Position numbers and translations under genes: made by a program. Below are positions 22,675 through 33,672 of a DNA stretch of 64,000 nt, in pieces (the stretch's first letter is position 1; every line of letters begins with the position of its first letter). The notes beneath the pieces were generated by a model that worked only from the letters and a program-made list of their open reading frames with translations, searched no databases and was not told where the DNA came from. The stretch lies in assembly GCA_023678885.1 (NCBI GenBank), contig CM043001.1:4102001-4166000 (forward strand), written 5' to 3'. This stretch comes from Pogostemon cablin (lineage: Eukaryota; Streptophyta; Magnoliopsida; Lamiales; Lamiaceae).

Positions 22675-22859
22675 AAGCTCGTATCCTTTTAGTAGTTTAG
22701 GGTGCAAATATTTATTTTTTCTTATTTTGCATTTTTGGTAAGGTAGGTGGATAATGCTCATGCGTGGAGAAGGTATGGATAAGACACGATGTGCTCATGG
22801 AAGTATAACGGTATATCTTACCACTTTTTGCAAACTTCTCTTGAACCTCTTGTTTCAAT

Positions 22860-22875
22860 TTAAGTTTGGGGGGAT
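22860..22875 (+). other. D central polypurine-like block
   Basis: TTAAGTTTGGGGGGAT, nearly the same as the true 3' polypurine tract at 33657, stands about 190 bp after integrase. It may be a second plus-strand priming site or the relic of one next to a former LTR. Confidence 0.6.
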
Positions 22876-23129
22876 ATGGTGTAGTATGATATGTTACACT
22901 TTATGTTTGCATTCATTCTTGTGTTTTTGAGCCAAATTTTCAAAATTTTCTCATGAATTCGGTGTGGTTTTCGTCCGTTTTGGTGGTGTGGAAGTTGTTA
23001 ATCCTTTTGTTTTTGATACTAATGTTGAGCTAATGATGTTTTTGAGTGGTGAGCATGAATAGGAAGTATTGAAAGCATTAAAACAGGAAAAGACAAGATT
23101 TAAAGTTGAAAATTGGAGAAAACAGAGGT

Positions 23130-23366
23130 GCAGACGCACGAGTCGTTTCGCCAACATGGCCCTGTAACAGGTGGCCGTGTGGTGACATCAATTTGACCAA
23201 CACAACCACGCCTTGGCCGTGTGGCGTTGCACGAGTCGTGTCCAGTGCCGAGACACGGCCCGTGTAGCTAACACGGGCCTATAAGGGTAAGCCATGCTAG
23301 GTCATCAATTTACGCAACACGGCCACATTATGGTCGTGTTACGTAACACGACTCGTGTCGTGTCCA
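23130..23366 (+). repeat. Internal word array of D
   Basis: CGCACGAGTCGTTTCG, GCACGAGTCGTGTCC, ACACGGCCCGTGT and ACACGACTCGTGTCG words are the same set as in the D LTRs. The preceding sequence (23060-23125) also resembles the D LTR just before its array. Confidence 0.75.
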
Positions 23367-23372
23367 AAACAG

Positions 23373-23380
23373 TATTTAAA
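23373..23380 (+). promoter_or_regulatory. TATA-like box after the internal D array
   Basis: TATTTAAA lies within 15 bp of the internal array, the same order as in the LTR promoters. Its activity is inferred only from position. Confidence 0.4.
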
Positions 23381-23489
23381 AATCTGGCTGTTGGAACACG
23401 TCCATTCATTCATCCCTTGCACAAACACTTCTCCATCGTGCGAATCACTTCCAAACTTCCCAATTTATCATCCAAACATCAAAAGAGTG

Positions 23490-24247
23490 GTAAGATTGTG
23501 TGATTGAAAGGTGAATCTCAAGGTTTAAACATCAATTTCTTTCCATTTGATTCAAGAACACTCAAGATATGATCTCTTATGCCCTAGTTTTCATTTGAAT
23601 GTGTAAACTTCGAAATTCATGCATGGGTTTTGGATGATAGAATGTTTGAAGCAAATTTAGGATATTGAAACATGAATTTATGAGTTTACTTGTTGGATTG
23701 ATTGAAATTTTGCAAGAATTAGGGTTCATAAGGAAATTGAATTTGGGGATTTTGAATGATGATTGACCTAGGGCATATGATGTTTCAAATTGATTAATAA
23801 ATGCTTCTATGTGATGGTATTGTGGTGAAATAGTTAGGTGTTAAGGATTTGAGCATGAGGAATGGTGAATTATTGTTGAATTGATTGTGAAATATGTGAA
23901 TACCAAATACTTGATGAAATGCCTAATCGAAGTTTTGAACGGAACTAAAAGCTTGTGCATGAAGCATTGTTGATATAAGTGGTGCCCATTGAAATGGTGA
24001 TAATTTATGAAAGAATGGAAAGAATAAGAGGTTGAACTTGATTGATTAAATAAAAATTTTTTGAAATAAATTGTTGTTGAAGTTGCTTGGATTCAAATGT
24101 GAAAATCTTCAAAATACATTGCTTGTTATGCTTGAATATGTGCTAGAATCAAAACTTAGTTGAATAACTAGTGAGAATTCTAAGAAATAGACATTTCTTT
24201 CTTGAGTTGAAATTGAAAGGCAATGTGAAATATGTTGTATATTGCAG
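23490..24247 (+). other. Possible intron before the env-position ORF of D
   Basis: A donor-like GTAAGA at 23490 follows AAGAGTG, and an acceptor-like TTGTATATTGCAG ends at 24247 immediately before the ATG at 24248. The interval (758 bp) has no coding potential. If used, it would join a short leader to the ORF. Inference from splice-site-like sequence only. Confidence 0.4.
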
Positions 24248-25797
24248 ATGGCTGAACGAAGAGTGAGAAAAAGTAATGAAGATTTCATTATTGTTGAGAC
24301 GGACATGGAATTATCCAACCTTGATGCAAAGTTGATGATGAAGGAAATACACCCAGAGAATTTTGGAGTTGAGTTTACAGAATGGGAGAAGTATGCATTG
24401 AGGTGGGAATATATAATCCCCAAGATTAGGGCAACTCGATTTCAAGATCAAGCCACTATGAAAAGTCTTGGAATAGAGGGTGATCTGAGGACCTTGTTCC
24501 GTCGGGTGGAAATGGAAGAATTCTTTGACAAGAGACCTCCCACTTACCGCCATCTGACAACCGAGTTTATGAGCACCCTAGAGGTTCAAAAGGATAGGAA
24601 CAAGTTTCCTATATCGATCACGTTTCAATTGAATAATCAGATGCGGGAGAAGGTTCCGGTGAATGAGATAAATAGGTTCTTTGGATGTCCAATTATGAGA
24701 GGTCATCAAAGTTTTCTACAAACTGTTGGAGAAAGTTGGTTGATGATGGAACAGAACCTGAGGAGTACATTTTAAGCTCTTCAAAGGGGACAGCTATAAG
24801 AAACCCGGTCATGAGGTATCTTGAGAAGATCGTTTCAAACACAATTCTGGAGAGATTCGAAAGTGGGGTTGTTGGAGAAAAACAGTTATACATCGTGTAC
24901 AGTATATATCAGGAGTTTAGAGTAAACATTGCAGCTCACTTCATTTAGCATGTGAGAGAGTGGCGGAAAGAGAAAACACTCGAGGAATTATGATTGGAGG
25001 AATGGTGACCATGATTACCCAAGGTTTGGGCATCGACCTTAGAGGTATGCCACACATGCTGGTTAGTGAGGGACTCACACACACACAACTCATAAGGATG
25101 GAGTTCCTATCGTTCATAGGAAACATGTATTGCTTAAGACAAGATAAAGGAGCTCCATTTCCTCTCCCTGCTTCTGAGCTTACCACAGTGCGCGGACAAA
25201 GAAGAAGCAAAATTTAGCAATGGCAAGTCAGAACCACTCTGCAGTTGTGAGAGCCTTCTACATGCAGAATAGAGAAGGAGTAGAAGCAGTGCTCCAGCAG
25301 ATGAGAGTAGAAGAGAATCCGGAGCTACGAGATCTGAGAGCTGAGCCAGAGAACATGGAGATAGGAGATGAAGAGGAACAACCGCATCAAGTGGAATTTG
25401 AAGAGCAAGCACCAGAGCCTCCAGTATTTGAGCAAGAAGAAGATGAAGTCCAAGAGGAGGAGTTTCAGCAACAATAACAGTTTATGGGACCTGCAGTGGG
25501 GATTGCAAGGTGGAACTTTTTAGAAGATGAAGTCAGGGAGATTAAGGAGACTCAGCAATCACACGGGGATCAGATGAGAGAGTTCCGAGAGGAACAACAG
25601 AGACATAGTGTGATGATGAGGGAGATCCATGAGGGACAGCGGATGAGAGATTATAATGATGAGCAAGCACGTGCCCATTCGAACAACATGGAGGAGATGC
25701 TCACGATGATGTTCAATTTCCAATTCCTGGGGTCACCTCGTGCCTACACTCCTTGGGTAGCTTATCAAAGAACACCACCCCCTCCACCGGAAAATTG
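24248..25797 (+). pseudogene. D Athila-type ORF in the env position
   Basis: The product resembles the Athila ORF1 protein family, often called env-like by position. The ATG at 24248 opens the conserved part: FFDKRPPTYRHLTTEFMST, ISITFQLNN, VNEINRFFG. Frameshifts near 24700, 24955 and 25218 and a TAA at 25475-25477 split it; the open pieces are 24248-24775, 24685-24948, 24960-25217 and 25220-25797. The last part is acidic (EEEQP, EEEFQQQ), then a probable coiled coil rich in REEQQRH, ending in a proline run. I see no signal peptide or clear membrane segment, so an envelope role is not supported. Function of the family is unknown. Confidence 0.7.
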
Positions 25798-26453
25798 AAG
25801 GGAGTACTTTTAGTGCTCGACACTTCTTTAGCTCATTTTTAGTTAATTTAGGGTATTATAGATTTGAAACTTCATTTGTTGTTTTGGGATGTTTTAATTT
25901 CTCTATTTAGGATTTCTTTTCAATTAAGGATGAGATGAGATGTATTTTATCTTGATTATGGATGGGTGAATTTTGTGTTTCATTTCTTTTTGTGGTGAAT
26001 TTTGTTCTTGTATGTTGTGTTTGCTTTGTTTAGTGTTTGTTGTGCCCTTTTTCTTTGTGTGTTTTTTTTATTATTGTCTTGGTATGTTTGGTGGTTTGTT
26101 TAGGGATGTCGTGAGTCATTTTTGAATGTGAAGTGATGATATATTGTGGTAATAAGTGATGACAAGTTATGATTAAGAATCTCTACACTTTCATATTGTG
26201 ACATATTTTATTTACCTTATTCAATTTTTAGATGAATGTGGTGTAATAAGTTTCTTAAGGTCCAATGCATAAGTTTGTGAGAATTTGAGCCTCAACCATG
26301 CATACATGGTCTTTCTTCATGAGTGGATCGATTGAGTGTTGATAAGCTAGAACTTGCTCAAGGACTAGAGGAACGAGCCCGATTTGTGGAGATTAGTGAA
26401 ATGATCTAAGGCCATCCTTGTTATCTAATTGTCATTGCCATATATTTCCCTAC
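25798..26453 (+). other. D 3' UTR, left part
   Basis: T-rich sequence without genes. It includes GAAATGATCTAAGGCCATC near 26397, a block shared with A, B, C and E. CCTAC at 26449-26453 is the left target duplication of B. The UTR resumes after B. Confidence 0.7.
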
Positions 26454-27004
26454 TGTTGAGAGTTGAATTTCACTCATTTTATATATGCCCATTACACCGT
26501 TTTGCTTAGGAAAGTTATTACTTTTGCATGAAATTGTGTACATTTGAGTATTTACATGATTTTGATGCTACTAAGGTGTTTTGTTGAGTTTTGAAGGGTA
26601 AAACATGATCAAAAGTTCAAAGTTAGAATGAGGAGTGAAAGTGAGAAGGAATGCTGAAAAATACAGTCCACGTTGCATAAATTTCTGTATTCTTATAAAG
26701 TCCAAATTGATCATGTGATATATGGTTGGAAAGACACAGAAGAGAGGGTCATTTTGGCATAAAGAACACCTCAATTGGATTTCAAACGAGAAAGTTATGA
26801 TCAAAGTGCTAACATCGCGCATGCTGTACCGAGCAGCCACTTTGCATGACTTTTTACATATTAAAATGTTGTAGTTTCTAAGAGTTCTTTATATGGATAA
26901 AAAGCCAAGGAAGAGAGGAACGCGTGAGTGAAACAATCACTCAATTCAGAGTCCGTATGAAGAAGTTATGCTCAAAACAGTGAGATCGCGCAGTGCAGTT
27001 TCTG

Positions 27005-27180
27005 CATCTCGGCGGGTAGCTTGGGGCGAGCGGCCCTTCCACGTGGCCAAAAGCTGCCGAGCTGGGTCCCACGGAGCCTACACGACGTCCCCGTTCCATC
27101 CATATGCTGCTCGGCTAGTTTGGGGGTTGCTCGGCCATGAGCTCGGCTCGAGCGGCCCAAAATCGGGCCCAGACGAGACC
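27005..27180 (+). repeat. U3 word array of B 5' LTR (CTCGGC type)
   Basis: GC-rich sequence with repeated GCTCGGC, CTCGGCTCGAGC, GGGCGAGCGG and GCTGCCGAGCTGGG words. The set differs from D and C, but the place is the same, 20 bp upstream of TATA. The 3' LTR copy is at 31375-31560. Confidence 0.65.
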
Positions 27181-27195
27181 TGTTCGATGCAGCAG

Positions 27196-27206
27196 CATAT
27201 ATATAC
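27196..27206 (+). promoter_or_regulatory. TATA box of B 5' LTR
   Basis: ATATATATACC follows CGATGCAGCAGC. The same box is in the 3' LTR at about 31577-31588. Confidence 0.65.
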
Positions 27207-28427
27207 CCTCAAGTCGCGATTCTGAAGCATTATTGGTCGCGAAAAAAGCCCTGCAACAGTCCAAGAGAGAATTAGGGAGATCAATACACAAATTGGAGAG
27301 AACCCATCCATAATCCATCATCAATTCACACCTCCAACACATCCATATCAGATTTACAACCTGATTTCACCATCCATCCACTTCCAAGAGGGTTCCAAGT
27401 GCTAATTGAGGGAGAATCGAGCAATTGGAGAGACGGAGAAGGAACGAAAGACTACGTCTACACTAGGGTTTCATAATTCCTATCTTTTTCTTCCTTTTAC
27501 TTTGATTTTTGATATAAATTGCTTAGCCATGAGTGTTGCTTGTGACCTCATGGGCTAATTTTATATACAGTTCTAGGGTTTGATGGATTGATTTAATTGA
27601 TTTGGGGATTTAGACCAAAGTTTGGGATTTTATGCAGTTGAGCTTTTGATTTTACTTATTTTATTAAGACATGCTAATCTGCGTCGTAACGTCTTCATAA
27701 TATATTCATGACATCCGCTATAATGCTTGGATTATTGTGTTAGCTTGTATGTGTTCATGATTGGTATTGTCTATCTGTTAGGGATTAGAGTAGCTCCGCT
27801 ATAAGCACTTTAATTTCATGAACTGGTATGTCAAATACTTGATTAGTTTAGTGGAACAATGCAATTAGACAATCAAGTAGGAAGTGAATAGAACCTTGTA
27901 GTAATTCCAGAAAATATCTTGTTAGTCAGGCTTACCATCCGGAGGTATTGTTGCTTGCTTTGATTAGTATCTAGGAATAAGGCTTGGTAATATTTGCGCA
28001 CCTTAAGATTTAAACCAGATTAGACTGTTAGCTTTGAATCGAATCATATTCGATGGGATAACAGGGATATGTGGTGTATTTTCAGTGAAACTGCATGAAT
28101 GAGCAATCGTAAGTTTAATACCCCAAATTAATTGGTCAATACCTGATACCTTAGAACTGTTCATCATCTCTTGTTTAGAACTTGCTTTTATTTTTATTTC
28201 TTTTAATTAATTTAGTTATTTATTATTTCGTTATTTAGATTTAGATAATTTACTTCAAAACATTGAAATTTAGTTACATAATTCTTATTAAATAGTGATT
28301 TAGAATAAATAAATAATTAACTGTCTTAGCGGGATCGATAATTTAACTTGGGTGCTTACCGCTACAATTGATATCCTTCATACTTGGGGATAAAATTATA
28401 GTGCGCAGAAAAAGCCTATCAAGTTTT

Positions 28428-28445
28428 TGGCGCCGTTGCCGGGGA
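28428..28445 (+). other. B primer-binding site (tRNA-Asp)
   Basis: TGGCGCCGTTGCCGGGGA, exact, six bases after the LTR end. Confidence 0.92.
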
Positions 28446-28548
28446 CAGTTTAATTGTTTATTTTTCTTTTATTGCTAATTTAATTAGGATATATATATTT
28501 AATTTTTTAGATTTATTTAAACACGTTTTTTTTTCTTTGAATAAAGAG

Positions 28549-29184
28549 ATGCAGTGGCCTACAGATAAGCAGCAATGCAAGTCTGTGGAAGTAGTAGAGG
28601 ACTTCACCTTGTCTGATGCAGAGTTTGAGGGTTTATCTAATGATGCATGTATAGATTATCTTGAGAAGTTACTTGCATTAGGTGATGCCAGGGATGAACA
28701 GATAAGGAAGACCACTGCTGACATGGTGAATCAAAATAAAAAATCCACTATTGAGGAGGAGATGAAGCCTGCTGCTAAGGAAGAGAAGCAAAAGAGCCAA
28801 AGCATTGAAGTGGTAGAGGAGATCGCAGGAACATGCGTATCTCTTACTTTTCCTACTACTAACTCTAATTTGATATTTGATAATCTTTTGGTTGCAGGAA
28901 CGATTGATGATCCATATCTGAAGCCTCCGAACATACCTCCCGATTTTTCTTCTTATATTGATGTTGTAAATTCTAACTTATTTGTTCCCTGTTTTGCTAC
29001 ACAGGGTGAGCCTACAATAGAATGGAAGATTGACAAGAAGGAATCAAGCCTGTCATGGGAGGAAAAGAATTTAAAGAGTCCTGTTTTAGTGACAAAGAAG
29101 GGTGAGATGATTGGTGTAAAGAATAAGAGAGGGAAGAAGTACTTGAAGGTAAGAATGCGAGAAGACTCCCCTAAGATCCAGTAG
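28549..29184 (+). CDS. B ORF, related to the tail of the C protease ORF
   Basis: The first ATG (28549) opens 211 codons to TAG at 29182; an upstream in-frame TTG would add four. This is the only intact internal ORF of a complete element here. The first half is acidic (VEVVEDF, DYLEKLLALGDA) and can be aligned with the linker before the C tail (ISNGYIEYLHK). The second half has YLKPPNIPPD, TIEWKIDKK and a basic end KRGKKYLKVRMRED, matching the C tail motif by motif. No protease, RT or integrase motif is present. A nucleic-acid or Gag-binding role is possible given the basic end, but this is inference. Confidence 0.65.
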   Translation: MQWPTDKQQCKSVEVVEDFTLSDAEFEGLSNDACIDYLEKLLALGDARDEQIRKTTADMVNQNKKSTIEEEMKPAAKEEKQKSQSIEVVEEIAGTCVSLTFPTTNSNLIFDNLLVAGTIDDPYLKPPNIPPDFSSYIDVVNSNLFVPCFATQGEPTIEWKIDKKESSLSWEEKNLKSPVLVTKKGEMIGVKNKRGKKYLKVRMREDSPKIQ

Positions 29185-29197
29185 TCGAAAAGAGGTA

Positions 29198-29264
29198 TCC
29201 GTCGTGACTCTCCGACGTTAAACATGAGCGCCTGTTGGGGGCTGTCCCTTCTGTTTTATTACTT
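29198..29264 (+). other. Conserved block after the B ORF
   Basis: GTCGTGACTCTCCGACGTTA followed by AACATGAGCGCCTGTTGGGG. It is the same block as in C and E, beginning 13 bases after the stop. It resembles the conserved GACGTTAAACAAGCGC-type segment that I recall after pol in other plant Athila elements. Confidence 0.7.
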
Positions 29265-29362
29265 TTATATGTCTGTGTTGGTGTAAGAATTTTATTAGGG
29301 GTGGGGTTGCTTGACTGGGGTATATACTTCTTTGCAAACTTAGTTTCTCACTTTGTTTGATC

Positions 29363-29376
29363 TAAGTTTGGGGGGA
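29363..29376 (+). other. B central polypurine-like block
   Basis: TAAGTTTGGGGGGA, the same type of block as in A, C, D and E. No word array follows here, unlike D, C and E. Confidence 0.6.
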
Positions 29377-29399
29377 GGTTACGTACATACCTTGTCTTG

Positions 29400-30806
29400 T
29401 AGTACCGAAGTAAAATTTTTGCATTGTGTTGTTGCTTGGAGGGTCGATTTTTTGCGGATTTTTAATATTTTCAATTTATTTGATGATGTTGAGGGTTCGA
29501 TTTTTTGCGATTTTCCAGGTTTCGTGTTGCTTTTGTTTGTGTTTATTTGTTTTGTGTTAATCCTAGTATCGGTGTAGTCGATTTATGGTTCTCTAGGATG
29601 ATTTTCTAATTTTTCTTGGCACTTGATTATATGTGTGATTGTGTTTGAGAAGCAGTTTGAGATTGTGCTTGGATATTGAGATACTTGAAATTTATTTATG
29701 TGCATGAAAGATTAGCTATGTAACTTGATTAGGATTGCTCATTCATTCATATAGCCATGTGAGATTTTGAGCCTTTTGAAATCGTGACAAGTTGCATGAT
29801 TAAGTTTATTCTTGTGAGAATAGTTCATACACACGTATTTTAGAACTTGGCTTTATATCTTGCTTGAAGCTACGTGTTTGACTAGACGATAGGAAATGAT
29901 CTTAGGCCATCTTTGTTATTTATTAGTCACTAGCCAAATTATTATCCTACCTAATGAAATTATCCGTAGTTAACCCCTTTGAGCCTAAAAATCTTATTTG
30001 TTGGAAGCTTACGTGATTAACCAATTAATCCTTATTTTAGCCTTTACAAAAATTCCTACCTGGTAGAGAGTTGAAGGAGTCAAGTTGGTGTCTTGTGAAA
30101 AAGAATATAAAGGAGAAATAAGTTGGAAGTGATGAAAATTGTAGAAGAAAGTGGTTAAATTATTGCATGAAGGGGGTAGTGCCCGAAACTGGTACCCCAT
30201 GAAAAAGGGTAGTGCCTAAAACTGGTACCCTTATTTGAAATAAAAAAAGAAAAAAAAGAAAAAAATTCAAGTAAGGAAGTTGTGTTCAAAAGTGAAGGAG
30301 GAATCAAATTGCAAAAAGCATTGAAGAAGAAAGAAGGAAGTGAAGTTGTTTATTGAAAAGCTATAAGTCTTCTTTGATTCTCTACTAGTGATTGAGTCAC
30401 TTTATCCATATATTCCCTACCTTTACGAAAGAGCCAACGTTACACCCTAATGCAAGACCTTTGTGATCCTATTGTCGAAATTATTCCTTTAGTCGAGAGT
30501 TGAGATGATTGCCAAGCTTATGGTTACGCATGTGTTTGGATTGATTATGAGTGTAAACACCATACCCTAAAGTGTATATCTCGCACTTGAGTGATGAGCG
30601 TAAATACTACCCATGAGAATGGGTGGATGAGCATTCCGAATGAGTAAAATAGTTGATTTGAATTGTATGTTTTTAGATGGATGGTTATCTTGTATCTAAA
30701 GTATGATATTTGAATTGTTATATTGTCTTGGATGTCTTCTGCTGTGAAATTTCCTCTCAATTAATCTATTGGTTTTTAAGGCCGTTGCCTCGGGACGAGC
30801 AACATG
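29400..30806 (+). other. B 3' untranslated region
   Basis: No supportable gene. It contains the conserved AAATGATCTTAGGCCATC block near 29896, two GGTAGTGCC...GGTACC units, and a purine-rich stretch at 30230-30350. Confidence 0.6.
30173..30232 (+). repeat. Two GGGTAGTGCC...GGTACCC units in B
   Basis: The units GGGTAGTGCCCGAAACTGGT and GGGTAGTGCCTAAAACTGGT, each ending ACCC, are separated by a short purine stretch. Ends GGGTA and TACCC can pair. The same units are in C and E. Confidence 0.7.
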
Positions 30807-30820
30807 TAAGTTTGGGGGTT
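30807..30820 (+). other. B polypurine tract
   Basis: TAAGTTTGGGGGTT directly precedes the 3' LTR start. Confidence 0.85.
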
Positions 30821-32802
30821 TGTTGAGAGTTGAATTTCACTCATTTTATATATGCCCATTACACCGTTTTGCTTAGGAAAGTTATTACTTTTGCATGAAA
30901 TTGTGTACATTTGAGTATTTACATGATTTTGATGCTACTAAGGTGTTTTGTTGAGTTTTGAAGGGTAAAACATGATCATAAGTTCAAAGTTAGAATGAGG
31001 AGTGAAAGTGAGAAGGAATGCTGAAAAATACAGTCCACGTTGCATAAATTTCTGTATTCTTATAGAAGTCCAAATTGATCATGTGATATATGGTTGGAAA
31101 GCCACAGAAGAGAGGGTCATTTTGACATAAAGAACACCTCAATTGGATTTCAAACGAGAAAGTTATGATCAAAGTGCTAACATCGCGCATGCTGTACCGA
31201 GCAGCCAATTTGCATGACTTTTTACATATTAAAATGTTGGATTTTCTGAGAGTTCTTTATATGGATAAAAAGCCAAGGAAGAGAGGAACGTGTGAGCGAA
31301 AAAATCACTCAATTCAGAGTCCGTATGAAGAAGTTATGCTCAAAACGGTGAGATCGCGCAGTGCAGTTTCTGCATCTCGGCGGGTAGCTCGGGGCGAGCG
31401 GCCCTTCCACGTGGCCAAAAGCTGCCGAGCTGGGGTCCCACGGAGCCTACACGACGTCCCCGTTCCATCCATATGCTGCTCGGCTAGTTTGGGGGTTGCT
31501 CGGCCATGAGCTCGGCTCGAGCAAGGTGCCGATTGGCCCAAAATCGGGCCCAGACGAGACCTGTTCGATGCAGCAGCATATATATACCCTCAAGTCGCGA
31601 TTCTGAAGCATTATTGGTCGCGAAAAAAGCCCTGCAACAGTCCAAGAGAGAATTAGGGAGATCAATACACAAATTGGAGAGAACCCATCCATAATCCATC
31701 ATCAATTCACACCTCCAACACATCCATATCAGATTTACAACCTGATTTCACCATCCATCCACTTCCAAGAGGGTTCCAAGTGCTAATTGAGGGAGAATCG
31801 AGCAATTGGAGAGACGGAGAAGGAACGAAAGACTACGTCTACACTAGGATTTCATAATTCCTATCTTTTTCTTCCTTTTACTTTGATTTTTGGTATGAAT
31901 TGCTTAGCCATGAGTGTTGCTTGTGACCTCATGGGCTAATTTTATATACAGTTCTAGGGTTTGATGGATTGATTTAATTGATTTGGGGATTTAGACCAAA
32001 GTTTGGGATTTTATGCAGTTGAGCTTTTGATTTTACTTAATTCATTAAGACATGCTAATCTGCTTCGTAACGTCTTCATAATATATTCATGACATCCGCT
32101 ATAATGCTTGGATTATTGTGTTAGCTTGTATGCGTTCATGATTGGTATTGTCTATCTGTCAGGGATTAGAGTAGCTCCGCTATAAGCACTTTAATTTCAT
32201 GAACTGGTATGTCAAATACTTGATTAGTTTAGTGGAACAATGCAATTAGACAATCAAGTAGGAAGTGAATAGAACCTTGTAGTAATTCCAGAAAATATCT
32301 TGTTAGTCAGGCTTACCATCCGGAGGTATTGTTGCTTGCTTTGATTAGTATCTAGGAATAAGGCTTGGTAATATTTGCGCACCTTAAGATTTAAACCAGA
32401 TTAGACTGTTAGCTTTGAATCGAATCATATTCGGTGGGATAACAGGGATATGTGGTGTATTTTCAGTGAAACTGCATGAATGAGCAATCGTAAGTTTAAT
32501 ACCCCAAATTAATTGGTCAATACCTGATACCTTAGAACTGTTCATCATCTCTTGGTTAGAACTTGCTTTTATTTTTATTGCTTTTAATTAATTTATTTAT
32601 TTATTATTTCGTTATTTAGATTTAGATAATTTACTTCAAAACATTGAAATTTAGTTACATAATTCTTATTAAATAGTGATTTAGAATAAATAAATAATTA
32701 ACTGTCTTAGCGGGATCGATAATTTAACTTGGGTGCTTACCGCTACAATTGATATCCTTCATACTTGGGGATAAAATTATAGTGCGCAGAAAAAGCCTAT
32801 CA
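30821..32802 (+). repeat. B 3' LTR
   Basis: Pairs with 26454-28421 and is nearly identical. An extra AAGGTGCCGATT-like segment at about 31528-31540 lies inside the word array. Confidence 0.94.
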
Positions 32803-32807
32803 CCTAC

Positions 32808-33656
32808 CATGAATATCATCCCTAGTCAACCACTTTGAGCCTTTAAGCCTACTTATTGTGATATAAGCACACTACAAACCTTAATTACCCACTTAAGCCT
32901 TACATATGTACCTTTTGTGTGTGATTAAGGAAATAGTAGCTAGAAATGATTGATTATGCAAAACAAGAAATGACATGGTAAACAAGTAAGAAAAATGATG
33001 AAAAGAGCAAAAGCAAAAGTGAACATGCAACCTCATAACAAGAAAATGAGCAAAGAAACAACAAAACTCTCAAGAAAATAAAAATTCAAAGAAGGAAGCA
33101 TGCATTGAAAGAAGATCAATTCAAGGAAAGTTGATGGATAGTGCCTATGATTAAGTAAGAAAAGAAAGGAAGAAAGAAATAGTTAAGGAATAAAAGAAAG
33201 TAACTACCTCTTCGATTACTTACACATGATTAGTCACTCTTACCTAAATTCTCCTTACCATAAGAAAGAGTCTATCATTACATCCTTAATTAAAGACCTT
33301 TTTCATCACGAATGGAAACTTTGGTGGTTTGTGAATGTAGTCCACGAGCAAGCTTATAGCGAGTCGAGCCAATCGGTTAATGAGTGATGATTTACCCTAC
33401 TTTAAAGAGTGTTGAGTGACATTTATAACCTATGTGAGGCTTGGATTAAGAAGGAACTATATTACACTTTTATTTTCTTTAGATTAAACTTGTTAATTTT
33501 TTATATTATGAGTTTAATGTTGTAGGATGACTTAGCATAAATTGTAATTCTTATTGCTATTAATGTAGTTATCGCTTACGTTCATTTGGTCTTTTCCTAG
33601 GTGAAAATCACTCCTTTTAGTTTATCATTTTCATTGTGCGAGGACGTACAACACTT
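32808..33656 (+). other. D 3' UTR, right part
   Basis: Continuation of D after B. A-rich, purine-biased sequence (about 32930-33200) without a gene. Confidence 0.65.
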
Positions 33657-33672
33657 TAAGTTTGGGGGTGTG
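33657..33672 (+). other. D polypurine tract
   Basis: TAAGTTTGGGGGTGTG directly precedes the 3' LTR. Confidence 0.85.

Larger units (their letters stand above)
26454..28421 (+). repeat. B 5' LTR
   Basis: Starts TGTTGAGAGTTG and ends GCCTATCA. It is nearly identical to 30821-32802, with a 12-bp indel inside the word array. A hairpin with arms AGCCATGAG and CTCATGGGCT (one bulge) lies at 27525-27556. Confidence 0.94.
26454..32802 (+). mobile_element. Element B: short non-autonomous Athila-like element
   Basis: B is 6349 bp with nearly identical LTRs (26454-28421 and 30821-32802), TSD CCTAC (26449-26453, 32803-32807), an exact tRNA-Asp primer site and a polypurine tract at the 3' LTR. The 2.4-kb internal region holds one ORF and no gag core, RT or integrase. 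The near identity of the LTRs marks it as one of the youngest insertions in the window. It would need proteins from a helper element. Confidence 0.94.

Noticed and set aside
24248..25797. Calling the D ORF a true envelope glycoprotein
   Set aside because: No signal peptide, fusion peptide or membrane anchor is visible; the similarity is to the Athila ORF1 family.
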